In this document: piece by piece, positions 11,049-26,000 of the stretch
How positions within the stretch are numbered: position 1 is the first letter of the stretch
Layout of the letters: every line of letters starts with the position of its first letter
Source: Siphonodentalium dalli
Lineage: Eukaryota > Mollusca > Scaphopoda > Gadilida > Siphonodentaliidae
Direction: 5' to 3'
DNA length: 64,000 nt
Assembly (NCBI GenBank): GCA_032622095.1
Contig: CP136064.1
Span: 112,642,004 to 112,706,003, forward strand
Position numbers and translations under genes: made by a program
Notes under the pieces: generated by a model
The model's input: the letters and a program-made list of their open reading frames with translations, nothing else
What the model was told of the DNA's origin: nothing
Databases searched by the model: none

Positions 11049-14000
11049 TCTTCGGAGGAGATGTGAGGACAAGCACATGGGCCCAAATTGCAAACTTTGA
11101 GGGCCCGTAACTCTTGCATTTCTTCTCGGATTTCAAAAATCCTTTCCGGTATGAGTTTGTTTTCGTTCGGGAAATACATAAACTTAAATATATGAATGTC
11201 AATCAAAATTTTATTTTGCAAACAATTTGCCCCCCACCCCAGTGTCAAAATATATGTCTGACCCTGTCAAAATTTCCTTCTCTGACTAAACTGACAACGG
11301 TCAACACGACTATGAAAACCACATGCAGTTATCTGGAATGATACAAGAGGACAACAGAGTACAATCAAATAGAGGTTTGCCAACTATGGGCGGTAACTCC
11401 TCAGGGAAAGCGCGGACACAAGTTCTGATGCCCGTGGGCAGTAGGGCATATCGAGATGTGTATACAGTCCAATTTTCGATGCTCTGCTCCTTATAATTTC
11501 CGAGATAATAAAATGACATTTTTTCATATAAAGGGAGATAACTCTACGGGGTAAATGCGGACAATATCCGTTATGAGCCAAAGGCATAGAACTCATTTAC
11601 CCCAACATACTTACCAAACTTGAGTTTTCTAGTACTAATACATTCCGAGATTTGGGCGTTGAAAAATACTGTAGTATAATAATAATAATAATAATGAAAA
11701 ATAATCGAAAAAGGGCCATAACTCTGTTAAAAGATATTGGACCAACATCCGGATACCATTATTTTTAGTAGACCTTAGATGCCTTCATTCGCTAGAGATT
11801 TCGCGGTCCTCCTCCCATTAGTTTCTGAGTATTTCCAATTAAACAGAAAACGGCCGCAGTAGAAAAACAATATACTTCCTTGGTTACACCATGGAAGTAT
11901 AATAATAGGATCAATCATGAGTGGAAAGAATCGCAGTTTATGGACGGAAAATATGAAGTATGGTGATTATATGTTGTCCTAATATGTGTAGGTTGATCTC
12001 AAGTGTTTGGACGTGACCCCACCCCTGCCTCGAAATTGGGTGACGGGATTGGGAAAACATCAACCCCTGGCACAAACTGCTAAGTTTGAGGCCCCGTAAC
12101 TTCGTCAGTTTCCAACGGATTTTAAAGTTGTTTCCAGTTTTGTGATTTGCGGCTGACATAGATTGCATAGTATAAATTTCATCTGATTTGGAGACGGATA
12201 ACACTTTGATTATTGGAAAGCATATGGCCCAAATTCAAACTTGTACGGCCAAAATCTCCGCCATTTTCCAACATATTTACGATCTGTCTTCAGCTTCGAG
12301 ATCGGCTGATGTTGCAGATATTATATTCCAAGTTTCATCTGATTCCGAGAAGAATTAAAATTCGGCACCACGGACCACCCCTCCCCAGACCCACAATAAT
12401 GAACCGACACTGGCAAAATTGGGCCCACCGCGTGCCGTCTCCAGTCCGTACGCATTTTCGTATCAGATGACATCCTATGTTCGATATCTTCGGAGGAGAT
12501 GTGTTATCAAGCACATGGGCCCAAAATTGCAAAGTTTGAGGGCCCGCGATTCTTTTAGTTTTCGATGGATTTTCGAAATTCTTCCAGTTTCTAGATCGGC
12601 TGATGTTGCAGATGTTATATTCCAAGTTTCATCTGATTCCGAGAAGAATTAAAAATTGGTACCACGGACCACCCCTCCCCAGACCCACAATAATGAACAG
12701 ACACTGGCAAAATTTGGCCCACCGCGTGCTCTCTTCCGTCCGCACACGTTGGCGTATCAGATGATATCCTATGTTCGATATCTTCGGAGGAGATGTGAGG
12801 ACAAGCACATGGGCCCAAATTGCAAACTTTGAGGGCCCGTAACTCTTGCATTTCTTCTCGGATTTCAAAAATCCTTTCCGGTATGAGTTTGTTTTCGTTC
12901 GGGAAATACATAAACTTAAATATATGAATGTCAATCAAAATTTTATTTTGCAAACAATTTGCCCCCCACCCCAGTGTCAAAATATATGTCTGACCCTGTC
13001 AAAATTTCCTTCTCTGACTAAACTGACAACGGTCAACACGACTATGAAAACCACATGCAGTTATCTGGAATGATACAAGAGGACAACAGAGTACAATCAA
13101 ATAGAGGTTTGCCAACTATGGGCGGTAACTCCTCAGGGAAAGCGCGGACACAAGTTCTGATGCCCGTGGGCAGTAGGGCATATCGAGATGTGTATACAGT
13201 CCAATTTTCGATGCTCTGCTCCTTATAATTTCCGAGATAATAAAATGACATTTTTTCATATAAAGGGAGATAACTCTACGGGGTAAATGCGGACAATATC
13301 CGTTATGAGCCAAAGGCATAGAACTCATTTACCCCAACATACTTACCAAACTTGAGTTTTCTAGTACTAATACATTCCGAGATTTGGGCGTTGAAAAATA
13401 CTGTAGTATAATAATAATAATAATAATGAAAAATAATCGAAAAAGGGCCATAACTCTGTTAAAAGATATTGGACCAACATCCGGATACCATTATTTTTAG
13501 TAGACCTTAGATGCCTTCATTCGCTAGAGATTTCGCGGTCCTCCTCCCATTAGTTTCTGAGTATTTCCAATTAAACAGAAAACGGCCGCAGTAGAAAAAC
13601 AATATACTTCCTTGGTTACACCATGGAAGTATAATAATAGGATCAATCATGAGTGGAAAGAATCGCAGTTTATGGACGGAAAATATGAAGTATGGTGATT
13701 ATATGTTGTCCTAATATGTGTAGGTTGATCTCAAGTGTTTGGACGTGACCCCACCCCTGCCTCGAAATTGGGTGACGGGATTGGGAAAACATCAACCCCT
13801 GGCACAAACTGCTAAGTTTGAGGCCCCGTAACTTCGTCAGTTTCCAACGGATTTTAAAGTTGTTTCCAGTTTTGTGATTTGCGGCTGACATAGATTGCAT
13901 AGTATAAATTTCATCTGATTTGGAGACGGATAACACTTTGATTATTGGAAAGCATATGGCCCAAATTCAAACTTGTACGGCCAAAATCTCCGCCATTTTC

Positions 14001-17000
14001 CAACGTATTTACGATCTGTCTTCAGCTTCGAGATCGGCTGATGTTGCAGATATTATATTCCAAGTTTCATCTGATTCCGAGAAGAATTAAAATTCGGCAC
14101 CACGGACCACCCCTCCCCAGACCCACAATAATGAACCGACACTGGCAAAATTGGGCCCACCGCGTGCCGTCTCCAGTCCGTACGCATTTTCGTATCAGAT
14201 GACATCCTATGTTCGATATCTTCGGAGGAGATGTGTTATCAAGCACATGGGCCCAAAATTGCAAAGTTTGAGGGCCCGCGATTCTTTTAGTTTTCGATGG
14301 ATTTTCGAAATTCTTCCAGTTTCTAGATCGGCTGATGTTGCAGATGTTATATTCCAAGTTTCATCTGATTCCGAGAAGAATTAAAAATTGGTACCACGGA
14401 CCACCCCTCCCCAGACCCACAATAATGAACAGACACTGGCAAAATTTGGCCCACCGCGTGCTCTCTTCCGTCCGCACACGTTGGCGTATCAGATGATATC
14501 CTATGTTCGATATCTTCGGAGGAGATGTGAGGACAAGCACATGGGCCCAAATTGCAAACTTTGAGGGCCCGTAACTCTTGCATTTCTTCTCGGATTTCAA
14601 AAATCCTTTCCGGTATGAGTTTGTTTTCGTTCGGGAAATACATAAACTTAAATATATGAATGTCAATCAAAATTTTATTTTGCAAACAATTTGCCCCCCA
14701 CCCCAGTGTCAAAATATATGTCTGACCCTGTCAAAATTTCCTTCTCTGACTAAACTGACAACGGTCAACACGACTATGAAAACCACATGCAGTTATCTGG
14801 AATGATACAAGAGGACAACAGAGTACAATCAAATAGAGGTTTGCCAACTATGGGCGGTAACTCCTCAGGGAAAGCGCGGACACAAGTTCTGATGCCCGTG
14901 GGCAGTAGGGCATATCGAGATGTGTATACAGTCCAATTTTCGATGCTCTGCTCCTTATAATTTCCGAGATAATAAAATGACATTTTTTCATATAAAGGGA
15001 GATAACTCTACGGGGTAAATGCGGACAATATCCGTTATGAGCCAAAGGCATAGAACTCATTTACCCCAACATACTTACCAAACTTGAGTTTTCTAGTACT
15101 AATACATTCCGAGATTTGGGCGTTGAAAAATACTGTAGTATAATAATAATAATAATAATGAAAAATAATCGAAAAAGGGCCATAACTCTGTTAAAAGATA
15201 TTGGACCAACATCCGGATACCATTATTTTTAGTAGACCTTAGATGCCTTCATTCGCTAGAGATTTCGCGGTCCTCCTCCCATTAGTTTCTGAGTATTTCC
15301 AATTAAACAGAAAACGGCCGCAGTAGAAAAACAATATACTTCCTTGGTTACACCATGGAAGTATAATAATAGGATCAATCATGAGTGGAAAGAATCGCAG
15401 TTTATGGACGGAAAATATGAAGTATGGTGATTATATGTTGTCCTAATATGTGTAGGTTGATCTCAAGTGTTTGGACGTGACCCCACCCCTGCCTCGAAAT
15501 TGGGTGACGGGATTGGGAAAACATCAACCCCTGGCACAAACTGCTAAGTTTGAGGCCCCGTAACTTCGTCAGTTTCCAACGGATTTTAAAGTTGTTTCCA
15601 GTTTTGTGATTTGCGGCTGACATAGATTGCATAGTATAAATTTCATCTGATTTGGAGACGGATAACACTTTGATTATTGGAAAGCATATGGCCCAAATTC
15701 AAACTTGTACGGCCAAAATCTCCGCCATTTTCCAACGTATTTACGATCTGTCTTCAGCTTCGAGATCGGCTGATGTTGCAGATATTATATTCCAAGTTTC
15801 ATCTGATTCCGAGAAGAATTAAAATTCGGCACCACGGACCACCCCTCCCCAGACCCACAATAATGAACCGACACTGGCAAAATTGGGCCCACCGCGTGCC
15901 GTCTCCAGTCCGTACGCATTTTCGTATCAGATGACATCCTATGTTCGATATCTTCGGAGGAGATGTGTTATCAAGCACATGGGCCCAAAATTGCAAAGTT
16001 TGAGGGCCCGCGATTCTTTTAGTTTTCGATGGATTTTCGAAATTCTTCCAGTTTCTAGATCGGCTGATGTTGCAGATGTTATATTCCAAGTTTCATCTGA
16101 TTCCGAGAAGAATTAAAAATTGGTACCACGGACCACCCCTCCCCAGACCCACAATAATGAACAGACACTGGCAAAATTTGGCCCACCGCGTGCTCTCTTC
16201 CGTCCGCACACGTTGGCGTATCAGATGATATCCTATGTTCGATATCTTCGGAGGAGATGTGAGGACAAGCACATGGGCCCAAATTGCAAACTTTGAGGGC
16301 CCGTAACTCTTGCATTTCTTCTCGGATTTCAAAAATCCTTTCCGGTATGAGTTTGTTTTCGTTCGGGAAATACATAAACTTAAATATATGAATGTCAATC
16401 AAAATTTTATTTTGCAAACAATTTGCCCCCCACCCCAGTGTCAAAATATATGTCTGACCCTGTCAAAATTTCCTTCTCTGACTAAACTGACAACGGTCAA
16501 CACGACTATGAAAACCACATGCAGTTATCTGGAATGATACAAGAGGACAACAGAGTACAATCAAATAGAGGTTTGCCAACTATGGGCGGTAACTCCTCAG
16601 GGAAAGCGCGGACACAAGTTCTGATGCCCGTGGGCAGTAGGGCATATCGAGATGTGTATACAGTCCAATTTTCGATGCTCTGCTCCTTATAATTTCCGAG
16701 ATAATAAAATGACATTTTTTCATATAAAGGGAGATAACTCTACGGGGTAAATGCGGACAATATCCGTTATGAGCCAAAGGCATAGAACTCATTTACCCCA
16801 ACATACTTACCAAACTTGAGTTTTCTAGTACTAATACATTCCGAGATTTGGGCGTTGAAAAATACTGTAGTATAATAATAATAATAATAATGAAAAATAA
16901 TCGAAAAAGGGCCATAACTCTGTTAAAAGATATTGGACCAACATCCGGATACCATTATTTTTAGTAGACCTTAGATGCCTTCATTCGCTAGAGATTTCGC

Positions 17001-20000
17001 GGTCCTCCTCCCATTAGTTTCTGAGTATTTCCAATTAAACAGAAAACGGCCGCAGTAGAAAAACAATATACTTCCTTGGTTACACCATGGAAGTATAATA
17101 ATAGGATCAATCATGAGTGGAAAGAATCGCAGTTTATGGACGGAAAATATGAAGTATGGTGATTATATGTTGTCCTAATATGTGTAGGTTGATCTCAAGT
17201 GTTTGGACGTGACCCCACCCCTGCCTCGAAATTGGGTGACGGGATTGGGAAAACATCAACCCCTGGCACAAACTGCTAAGTTTGAGGCCCCGTAACTTCG
17301 TCAGTTTCCAACGGATTTTAAAGTTGTTTCCAGTTTTGTGATTTGCGGCTGACATAGATTGCATAGTATAAATTTCATCTGATTTGGAGACGGATAACAC
17401 TTTGATTATTGGAAAGCATATGGCCCAAATTCAAACTTGTACGGCCAAAATCTCCGCCATTTTCCAACGTATTTACGATCTGTCTTCAGCTTCGAGATCG
17501 GCTGATGTTGCAGATATTATATTCCAAGTTTCATCTGATTCCGAGAAGAATTAAAATTCGGCACCACGGACCACCCCTCCCCAGACCCACAATAATGAAC
17601 CGACACTGGCAAAATTGGGCCCACCGCGTGCCGTCTCCAGTCCGTACGCATTTTCGTATCAGATGACATCCTATGTTCGATATCTTCGGAGGAGATGTGT
17701 TATCAAGCACATGGGCCCAAAATTGCAAAGTTTGAGGGCCCGCGATTCTTTTAGTTTTCGATGGATTTTCGAAATTCTTCCAGTTTCTAGATCGGCTGAT
17801 GTTGCAGATGTTATATTCCAAGTTTCATCTGATTCCGAGAAGAATTAAAAATTGGTACCACGGACCACCCCTCCCCAGACCCACAATAATGAACAGACAC
17901 TGGCAAAATTTGGCCCACCGCGTGCTCTCTTCCGTCCGCACACGTTGGCGTATCAGATGATATCCTATGTTCGATATCTTCGGAGGAGATGTGAGGACAA
18001 GCACATGGGCCCAAATTGCAAACTTTGAGGGCCCGTAACTCTTGCATTTCTTCTCGGATTTCAAAAATCCTTTCCGGTATGAGTTTGTTTTCGTTCGGGA
18101 AATACATAAACTTAAATATATGAATGTCAATCAAAATTTTATTTTGCAAACAATTTGCCCCCCACCCCAGTGTCAAAATATATGTCTGACCCTGTCAAAA
18201 TTTCCTTCTCTGACTAAACTGACAACGGTCAACACGACTATGAAAACCACATGCAGTTATCTGGAATGATACAAGAGGACAACAGAGTACAATCAAATAG
18301 AGGTTTGCCAACTATGGGCGGTAACTCCTCAGGGAAAGCGCGGACACAAGTTCTGATGCCCGTGGGCAGTAGGGCATATCGAGATGTGTATACAGTCCAA
18401 TTTTCGATGCTCTGCTCCTTATAATTTCCGAGATAATAAAATGACATTTTTTCATATAAAGGGAGATAACTCTACGGGGTAAATGCGGACAATATCCGTT
18501 ATGAGCCAAAGGCATAGAACTCATTTACCCCAACATACTTACCAAACTTGAGTTTTCTAGTACTAATACATTCCGAGATTTGGGCGTTGAAAAATACTGT
18601 AGTATAATAATAATAATAATAATGAAAAATAATCGAAAAAGGGCCATAACTCTGTTAAAAGATATTGGACCAACATCCGGATACCATTATTTTTAGTAGA
18701 CCTTAGATGCCTTCATTCGCTAGAGATTTCGCGGTCCTCCTCCCATTAGTTTCTGAGTATTTCCAATTAAACAGAAAACGGCCGCAGTAGAAAAACAATA
18801 TACTTCCTTGGTTACACCATGGAAGTATAATAATAGGATCAATCATGAGTGGAAAGAATCGCAGTTTATGGACGGAAAATATGAAGTATGGTGATTATAT
18901 GTTGTCCTAATATGTGTAGGTTGATCTCAAGTGTTTGGACGTGACCCCACCCCTGCCTCGAAATTGGGTGACGGGATTGGGAAAACATCAACCCCTGGCA
19001 CAAACTGCTAAGTTTGAGGCCCCGTAACTTCGTCGGTTTCCAACGGATTTTAAAGTTGTTTCCAGTTTTGTGATTTGCGGCTGACATAGATTGCATAGTA
19101 TAAATTTCATCTGATTTGGAGACGGATAACACTTTGATTATTGGAAAGCATATGGCCCAAATTCAAACTTGTACGGCCAAAATCTCCGCCATTTTCCAAC
19201 GTATTTACGATCTGTCTTCAGCTTCGAGATCGGCTGATGTTGCAGATATTATATTCCAAGTTTCATCTGATTCCGAGAAGAATTAAAATTCGGCACCACG
19301 GACCACCCCTCCCCAGACCCACAATAATGAACCGACACTGGCAAAATTGGGCCCACCGCGTGCCGTCTCCAGTCCGTACGCATTTTCGTATCAGATGACA
19401 TCCTATGTTCGATATCTTCGGAGGAGATGTGTTATCAAGCACATGGGCCCAAAATTGCAAAGTTTGAGGGCCCGCGATTCTTTTAGTTTTCGATGGATTT
19501 TCGAAATTCTTCCAGTTTCTAGATCGGCTGATGTTGCAGATGTTATATTCCAAGTTTCATCTGATTCCGAGAAGAATTAAAAATTGGTACCACGGACCAC
19601 CCCTCCCCAGACCCACAATAATGAACAGACACTGGCAAAATTTGGCCCACCGCGTGCTCTCTTCCGTCCGCACACGTTGGCGTATCAGATGATATCCTAT
19701 GTTCGATATCTTCGGAGGAGATGTGAGGACAAGCACATGGGCCCAAATTGCAAACTTTGAGGGCCCGTAACTCTTGCATTTCTTCTCGGATTTCAAAAAT
19801 CCTTTCCGGTATGAGTTTGTTTTCGTTCGGGAAATACATAAACTTAAATATATGAATGTCAATCAAAATTTTATTTTGCAAACAATTTGCCCCCCACCCC
19901 AGTGTCAAAATATATGTCTGACCCTGTCAAAATTTCCTTCTCTGACTAAACTGACAACGGTCAACACGACTATGAAAACCACATGCAGTTATCTGGAATG

Positions 20001-23000
20001 ATACAAGAGGACAACAGAGTACAATCAAATAGAGGTTTGCCAACTATGGGCGGTAACTCCTCAGGGAAAGCGCGGACACAAGTTCTGATGCCCGTGGGCA
20101 GTAGGGCATATCGAGATGTGTATACAGTCCAATTTTCGATGCTCTGCTCCTTATAATTTCCGAGATAATAAAATGACATTTTTTCATATAAAGGGAGATA
20201 ACTCTACGGGGTAAATGCGGACAATATCCGTTATGAGCCAAAGGCATAGAACTCATTTACCCCAACATACTTACCAAACTTGAGTTTTCTAGTACTAATA
20301 CATTCCGAGATTTGGGCGTTGAAAAATACTGTAGTATAATAATAATAATAATAATGAAAAATAATCGAAAAAGGGCCATAACTCTGTTAAAAGATATTGG
20401 ACCAACATCCGGATACCATTATTTTTAGTAGACCTTAGATGCCTTCATTCGCTAGAGATTTCGCGGTCCTCCTCCCATTAGTTTCTGAGTATTTCCAATT
20501 AAACAGAAAACGGCCGCAGTAGAAAAACAATATACTTCCTTGGTTACACCATGGAAGTATAATAATAGGATCAATCATGAGTGGAAAGAATCGCAGTTTA
20601 TGGACGGAAAATATGAAGTATGGTGATTATATGTTGTCCTAATATGTGTAGGTTGATCTCAAGTGTTTGGACGTGACCCCACCCCTGCCTCGAAATTGGG
20701 TGACGGGATTGGGAAAACATCAACCCCTGGCACAAACTGCTAAGTTTGAGGCCCCGTAACTTCGTCAGTTTCCAACGGATTTTAAAGTTGTTTCCAGTTT
20801 TGTGATTTGCGGCTGACATAGATTGCATAGTATAAATTTCATCTGATTTGGAGACGGATAACACTTTGATTATTGGAAAGCATATGGCCCAAATTCAAAC
20901 TTGTACGGCCAAAATCTCCGCCATTTTCCAACGTATTTACGATCTGTCTTCAGCTTCGAGATCGGCTGATGTTGCAGATATTATATTCCAAGTTTCATCT
21001 GATTCCGAGAAGAATTAAAATTCGGCACCACGGACCACCCCTCCCCAGACCCACAATAATGAACCGACACTGGCAAAATTGGGCCCACCGCGTGCCGTCT
21101 CCAGTCCGTACGCATTTTCGTATCAGATGACATCCTATGTTCGATATCTTCGGAGGAGATGTGTTATCAAGCACATGGGCCCAAAATTGCAAAGTTTGAG
21201 GGCCCGCGATTCTTTTAGTTTTCGATGGATTTTCGAAATTCTTCCAGTTTCTAGATCGGCTGATGTTGCAGATGTTATATTCCAAGTTTCATCTGATTCC
21301 GAGAAGAATTAAAAATTGGTACCACGGACCACCCCTCCCCAGACCCACAATAATGAACAGACACTGGCAAAATTTGGCCCACCGCGTGCTCTCTTCCGTC
21401 CGCACACGTTGGCGTATCAGATGATATCCTATGTTCGATATCTTCGGAGGAGATGTGAGGACAAGCACATGGGCCCAAATTGCAAACTTTGAGGGCCCGT
21501 AACTCTTGCATTTCTTCTCGTATTTCAAAAATCCTTTCCGGTATGAGTTTGTTTTCGTTCGGGAAATACATAAACTTAAATATATGAATGTCAATCAAAA
21601 TTTTATTTTGCAAACAATTTGCCCCCCACCCCAGTGTCAAAATATATGTCTGACCCTGTCAAAATTTCCTTCTCTGACTAAACTGACAACGGTCAACACG
21701 ACTATGAAAACCACATGCAGTTATCTGGAATGATACAAGAGGACAACAGAGTACAATCAAATAGAGGTTTGCCAACTATGGGCGGTAACTCCTCAGGGAA
21801 AGCGCGGACACAAGTTCTGATGCCCGTGGGCAGTAGGGCATAACGAGATGTGTATACAGTCCAATTTTCGATGCTCTGCTCCTTATAATTTCCGAGATAA
21901 TAAAATGACATTTTTTCATATAAAGGGAGATAACTCTACGGGGTAAATGCGGACAATATCCGTTATGAGCCAAAGGCATAGAACTCATTTACCCCAACAT
22001 ACTTACCAAACTTGAGTTTTCTAGTACTAATACATTCCGAGATTTGGGCGTTGAAAAATACTGTAGTATAATAATAATAATAATAATGAAAAATAATCGA
22101 AAAAGGGCCATAACTCTGTTAAAAGATATTGGACCAACATCCGGATACCATTATTTTTAGTAGACCTTAGATGCCTTCATTCGCTAGAGATTTCGCGGTC
22201 CTCCTCCCATTAGTTTCTGAGTATTTCCAATTAAACAGAAAACGGCCGCAGTAGAAAAACAATATACTTCCTTGGTTACACCATGGAAGTATAATAATAG
22301 GATCAATCATGAGTGGAAAGAATCGCAGTTTATGGACGGAAAATATGAAGTATGGTGATTATATGTTGTCCTAATATGTGTAGGTTGATCTCAAGTGTTT
22401 GGACGTGACCCCACCCCTGCCTCGAAATTGGGTGACGGGATTGGGAAAACATCAACCCCTGGCACAAACTGCTAAGTTTGAGGCCCCGTAACTTCGTCAG
22501 TTTCCAACGGATTTTAAAGTTGTTTCCAGTTTTGTGATTTGCGGCTGACATAGATTGCATAGTATAAATTTCATCTGATTTGGAGACGGATAACACTTTG
22601 ATTATTGGAAAGCATATGGCCCAAATTCAAACTTGTACGGCCAAAATCTCCGCCATTTTCCAACGTATTTACGATCTGTCTTCAGCTTCGAGATCGGCTG
22701 ATGTTGCAGATATTATATTCCAAGTTTCATCTGATTCCGAGAAGAATTAAAATTCGGCACCACGGACCACCCCTCCCCAGACCCACAATAATGAACCGAC
22801 ACTGGCAAAATTGGGCCCACCGCGTGCCGTCTCCAGTCCGTACGCATTTTCGTATCAGATGACATCCTATGTTCGATATCTTCGGAGGAGATGTGTTATC
22901 AAGCACATGGGCCCAAAATTGCAAAGTTTGAGGGCCCGCGATTCTTTTAGTTTTCGATGGATTTTCGAAATTCTTCCAGTTTCTAGATCGGCTGATGTTG

Positions 23001-26000
23001 CAGATGTTATATTCCAAGTTTCATCTGATTCCGAGAAGAATTAAAAATTGGTACCACGGACCACCCCTCCCCAGACCCACAATAATGAACAGACACTGGC
23101 AAAATTTGGCCCACCGCGTGCTCTCTTCCGTCCGCACACGTTGGCGTATCAGATGATATCCTATGTTCGATATCTTCGGAGGAGATGTGAGGACAAGCAC
23201 ATGGGCCCAAATTGCAAACTTTGAGGGCCCGTAACTCTTGCATTTCTTCTCGTATTTCAAAAATCCTTTCCGGTATGAGTTTGTTTTCGTTCGGGAAATA
23301 CATAAACTTAAATATATGAATGTCAATCAAAATTTTATTTTGCAAACAATTTGCCCCCCACCCCAGTGTCAAAATATATGTCTGACCCTGTCAAAATTTC
23401 CTTCTCTGACTAAACTGACAACGGTCAACACGACTATGAAAACCACATGCAGTTATCTGGAATGATACAAGAGGACAACAGAGTACAATCAAATAGAGGT
23501 TTGCCAACTATGGGCGGTAACTCCTCAGGGAAAGCGCGGACACAAGTTCTGATGCCCGTGGGCAGTAGGGCATAACGAGATGTGTATACAGTCCAATTTT
23601 CGATGCTCTGCTCCTTATAATTTCCGAGATAATAAAATGACATTTTTTCATATAAAGGGAGATAACTCTACGGGGTAAATGCGGACAATATCCGTTATGA
23701 GCCAAAGGCATAGAACTCATTTACCCCAACATACTTACCAAACTTGAGTTTTCTAGTACTAATACATTCCGAGATTTGGGCGTTGAAAAATACTGTAGTA
23801 TAATAATAATAATAATAATGAAAAATAATCGAAAAAGGGCCATAACTCTGTTAAAAGATATTGGACCAACATCCGGATACCATTATTTTTAGTAGACCTT
23901 AGATGCCTTCATTCGCTAGAGATTTCGCGGTCCTCCTCCCATTAGTTTCTGAGTATTTCCAATTAAACAGAAAACGGCCGCAGTAGAAAAACAATATACT
24001 TCCTTGGTTACACCATGGAAGTATAATAATAGGATCAATCATGAGTGGAAAGAATCGCAGTTTATGGACGGAAAATATGAAGTATGGTGATTATATGTTG
24101 TCCTAATATGTGTAGGTTGATCTCAAGTGTTTGGACGTGACCCCACCCCTGCCTCGAAATTGGGTGACGGGATTGGGAAAACATCAACCCCTGGCACAAA
24201 CTGCTAAGTTTGAGGCCCCGTAACTTCGTCAGTTTCCAACGGATTTTAAAGTTGTTTCCAGTTTTGTGATTTGCGGCTGACATAGATTGCATAGTATAAA
24301 TTTCATCTGATTTGGAGACGGATAACACTTTGATTATTGGAAAGCATATGGCCCAAATTCAAACTTGTACGGCCAAAATCTCCGCCATTTTCCAACGTAT
24401 TTACGATCTGTCTTCAGCTTCGAGATCGGCTGATGTTGCAGATATTATATTCCAAGTTTCATCTGATTCCGAGAAGAATTAAAATTCGGCACCACGGACC
24501 ACCCCTCCCCAGACCCACAATAATGAACCGACACTGGCAAAATTGGGCCCACCGCGTGCCGTCTCCAGTCCGTACGCATTTTCGTATCAGATGACATCCT
24601 ATGTTCGATATCTTCGGAGGAGATGTGTTATCAAGCACATGGGCCCAAAATTGCAAAGTTTGAGGGCCCGCGATTCTTTTAGTTTTCGATGGATTTTCGA
24701 AATTCTTCCAGTTTCTAGATCGGCTGATGTTGCAGATGTTATATTCCAAGTTTCATCTGATTCCGAGAAGAATTAAAAATTGGTACCACGGACCACCCCT
24801 CCCCAGACCCACAATAATGAACAGACACTGGCAAAATTTGGCCCACCGCGTGCTCTCTTCCGTCCGCACACGTTGGCGTATCAGATGATATCCTATGTTC
24901 GATATCTTCGGAGGAGATGTGAGGACAAGCACATGGGCCCAAATTGCAAACTTTGAGGGCCCGTAACTCTTGCATTTCTTCTCGGATTTCAAAAATCCTT
25001 TCCGGTATGAGTTTGTTTTCGTTCGGGAAATACATAAACTTAAATATATGAATGTCAATCAAAATTTTATTTTGCAAACAATTTGCCCCCCACCCCAGTG
25101 TCAAAATATATGTCTGACCCTGTCAAAATTTCCTTCTCTGACTAAACTGACAACGGTCAACACGACTATGAAAACCACATGCAGTTATCTGGAATGATAC
25201 AAGAGGACAACAGAGTACAATCAAATAGAGGTTTGCCAACTATGGGCGGTAACTCCTCAGGGAAAGCGCGGACACAAGTTCTGATGCCCGTGGGCAGTAG
25301 GGCATATCGAGATGTGTATACAGTCCAATTTTCGATGCTCTGCTCCTTATAATTTCCGAGATAATAAAATGACATTTTTTCATATAAAGGGAGATAACTC
25401 TACGGGGTAAATGCGGACAATATCCGTTATGAGCCAAAGGCATAGAACTCATTTACCCCAACATACTTACCAAACTTGAGTTTTCTAGTACTAATACATT
25501 CCGAGATTTGGGCGTTGAAAAATACTGTAGTATAATAATAATAATAATAATGAAAAATAATCGAAAAAGGGCCATAACTCTGTTAAAAGATATTGGACCA
25601 ACATCCGGATACCATTATTTTTAGTAGACCTTAGATGCCTTCATTCGCTAGAGATTTCGCGGTCCTCCTCCCATTAGTTTCTGAGTATTTCCAATTAAAC
25701 AGAAAACGGCCGCAGTAGAAAAACAATATACTTCCTTGGTTACACCATGGAAGTATAATAATAGGATCAATCATGAGTGGAAAGAATCGCAGTTTATGGA
25801 CGGAAAATATGAAGTATGGTGATTATATGTTGTCCTAATATGTGTAGGTTGATCTCAAGTGTTTGGACGTGACCCCACCCCTGCCTCGAAATTGGGTGAC
25901 GGGATTGGGAAAACATCAACCCCTGGCACAAACTGCTAAGTTTGAGGCCCCGTAACTTCGTCAGTTTCCAACGGATTTTAAAGTTGTTTCCAGTTTTGTG

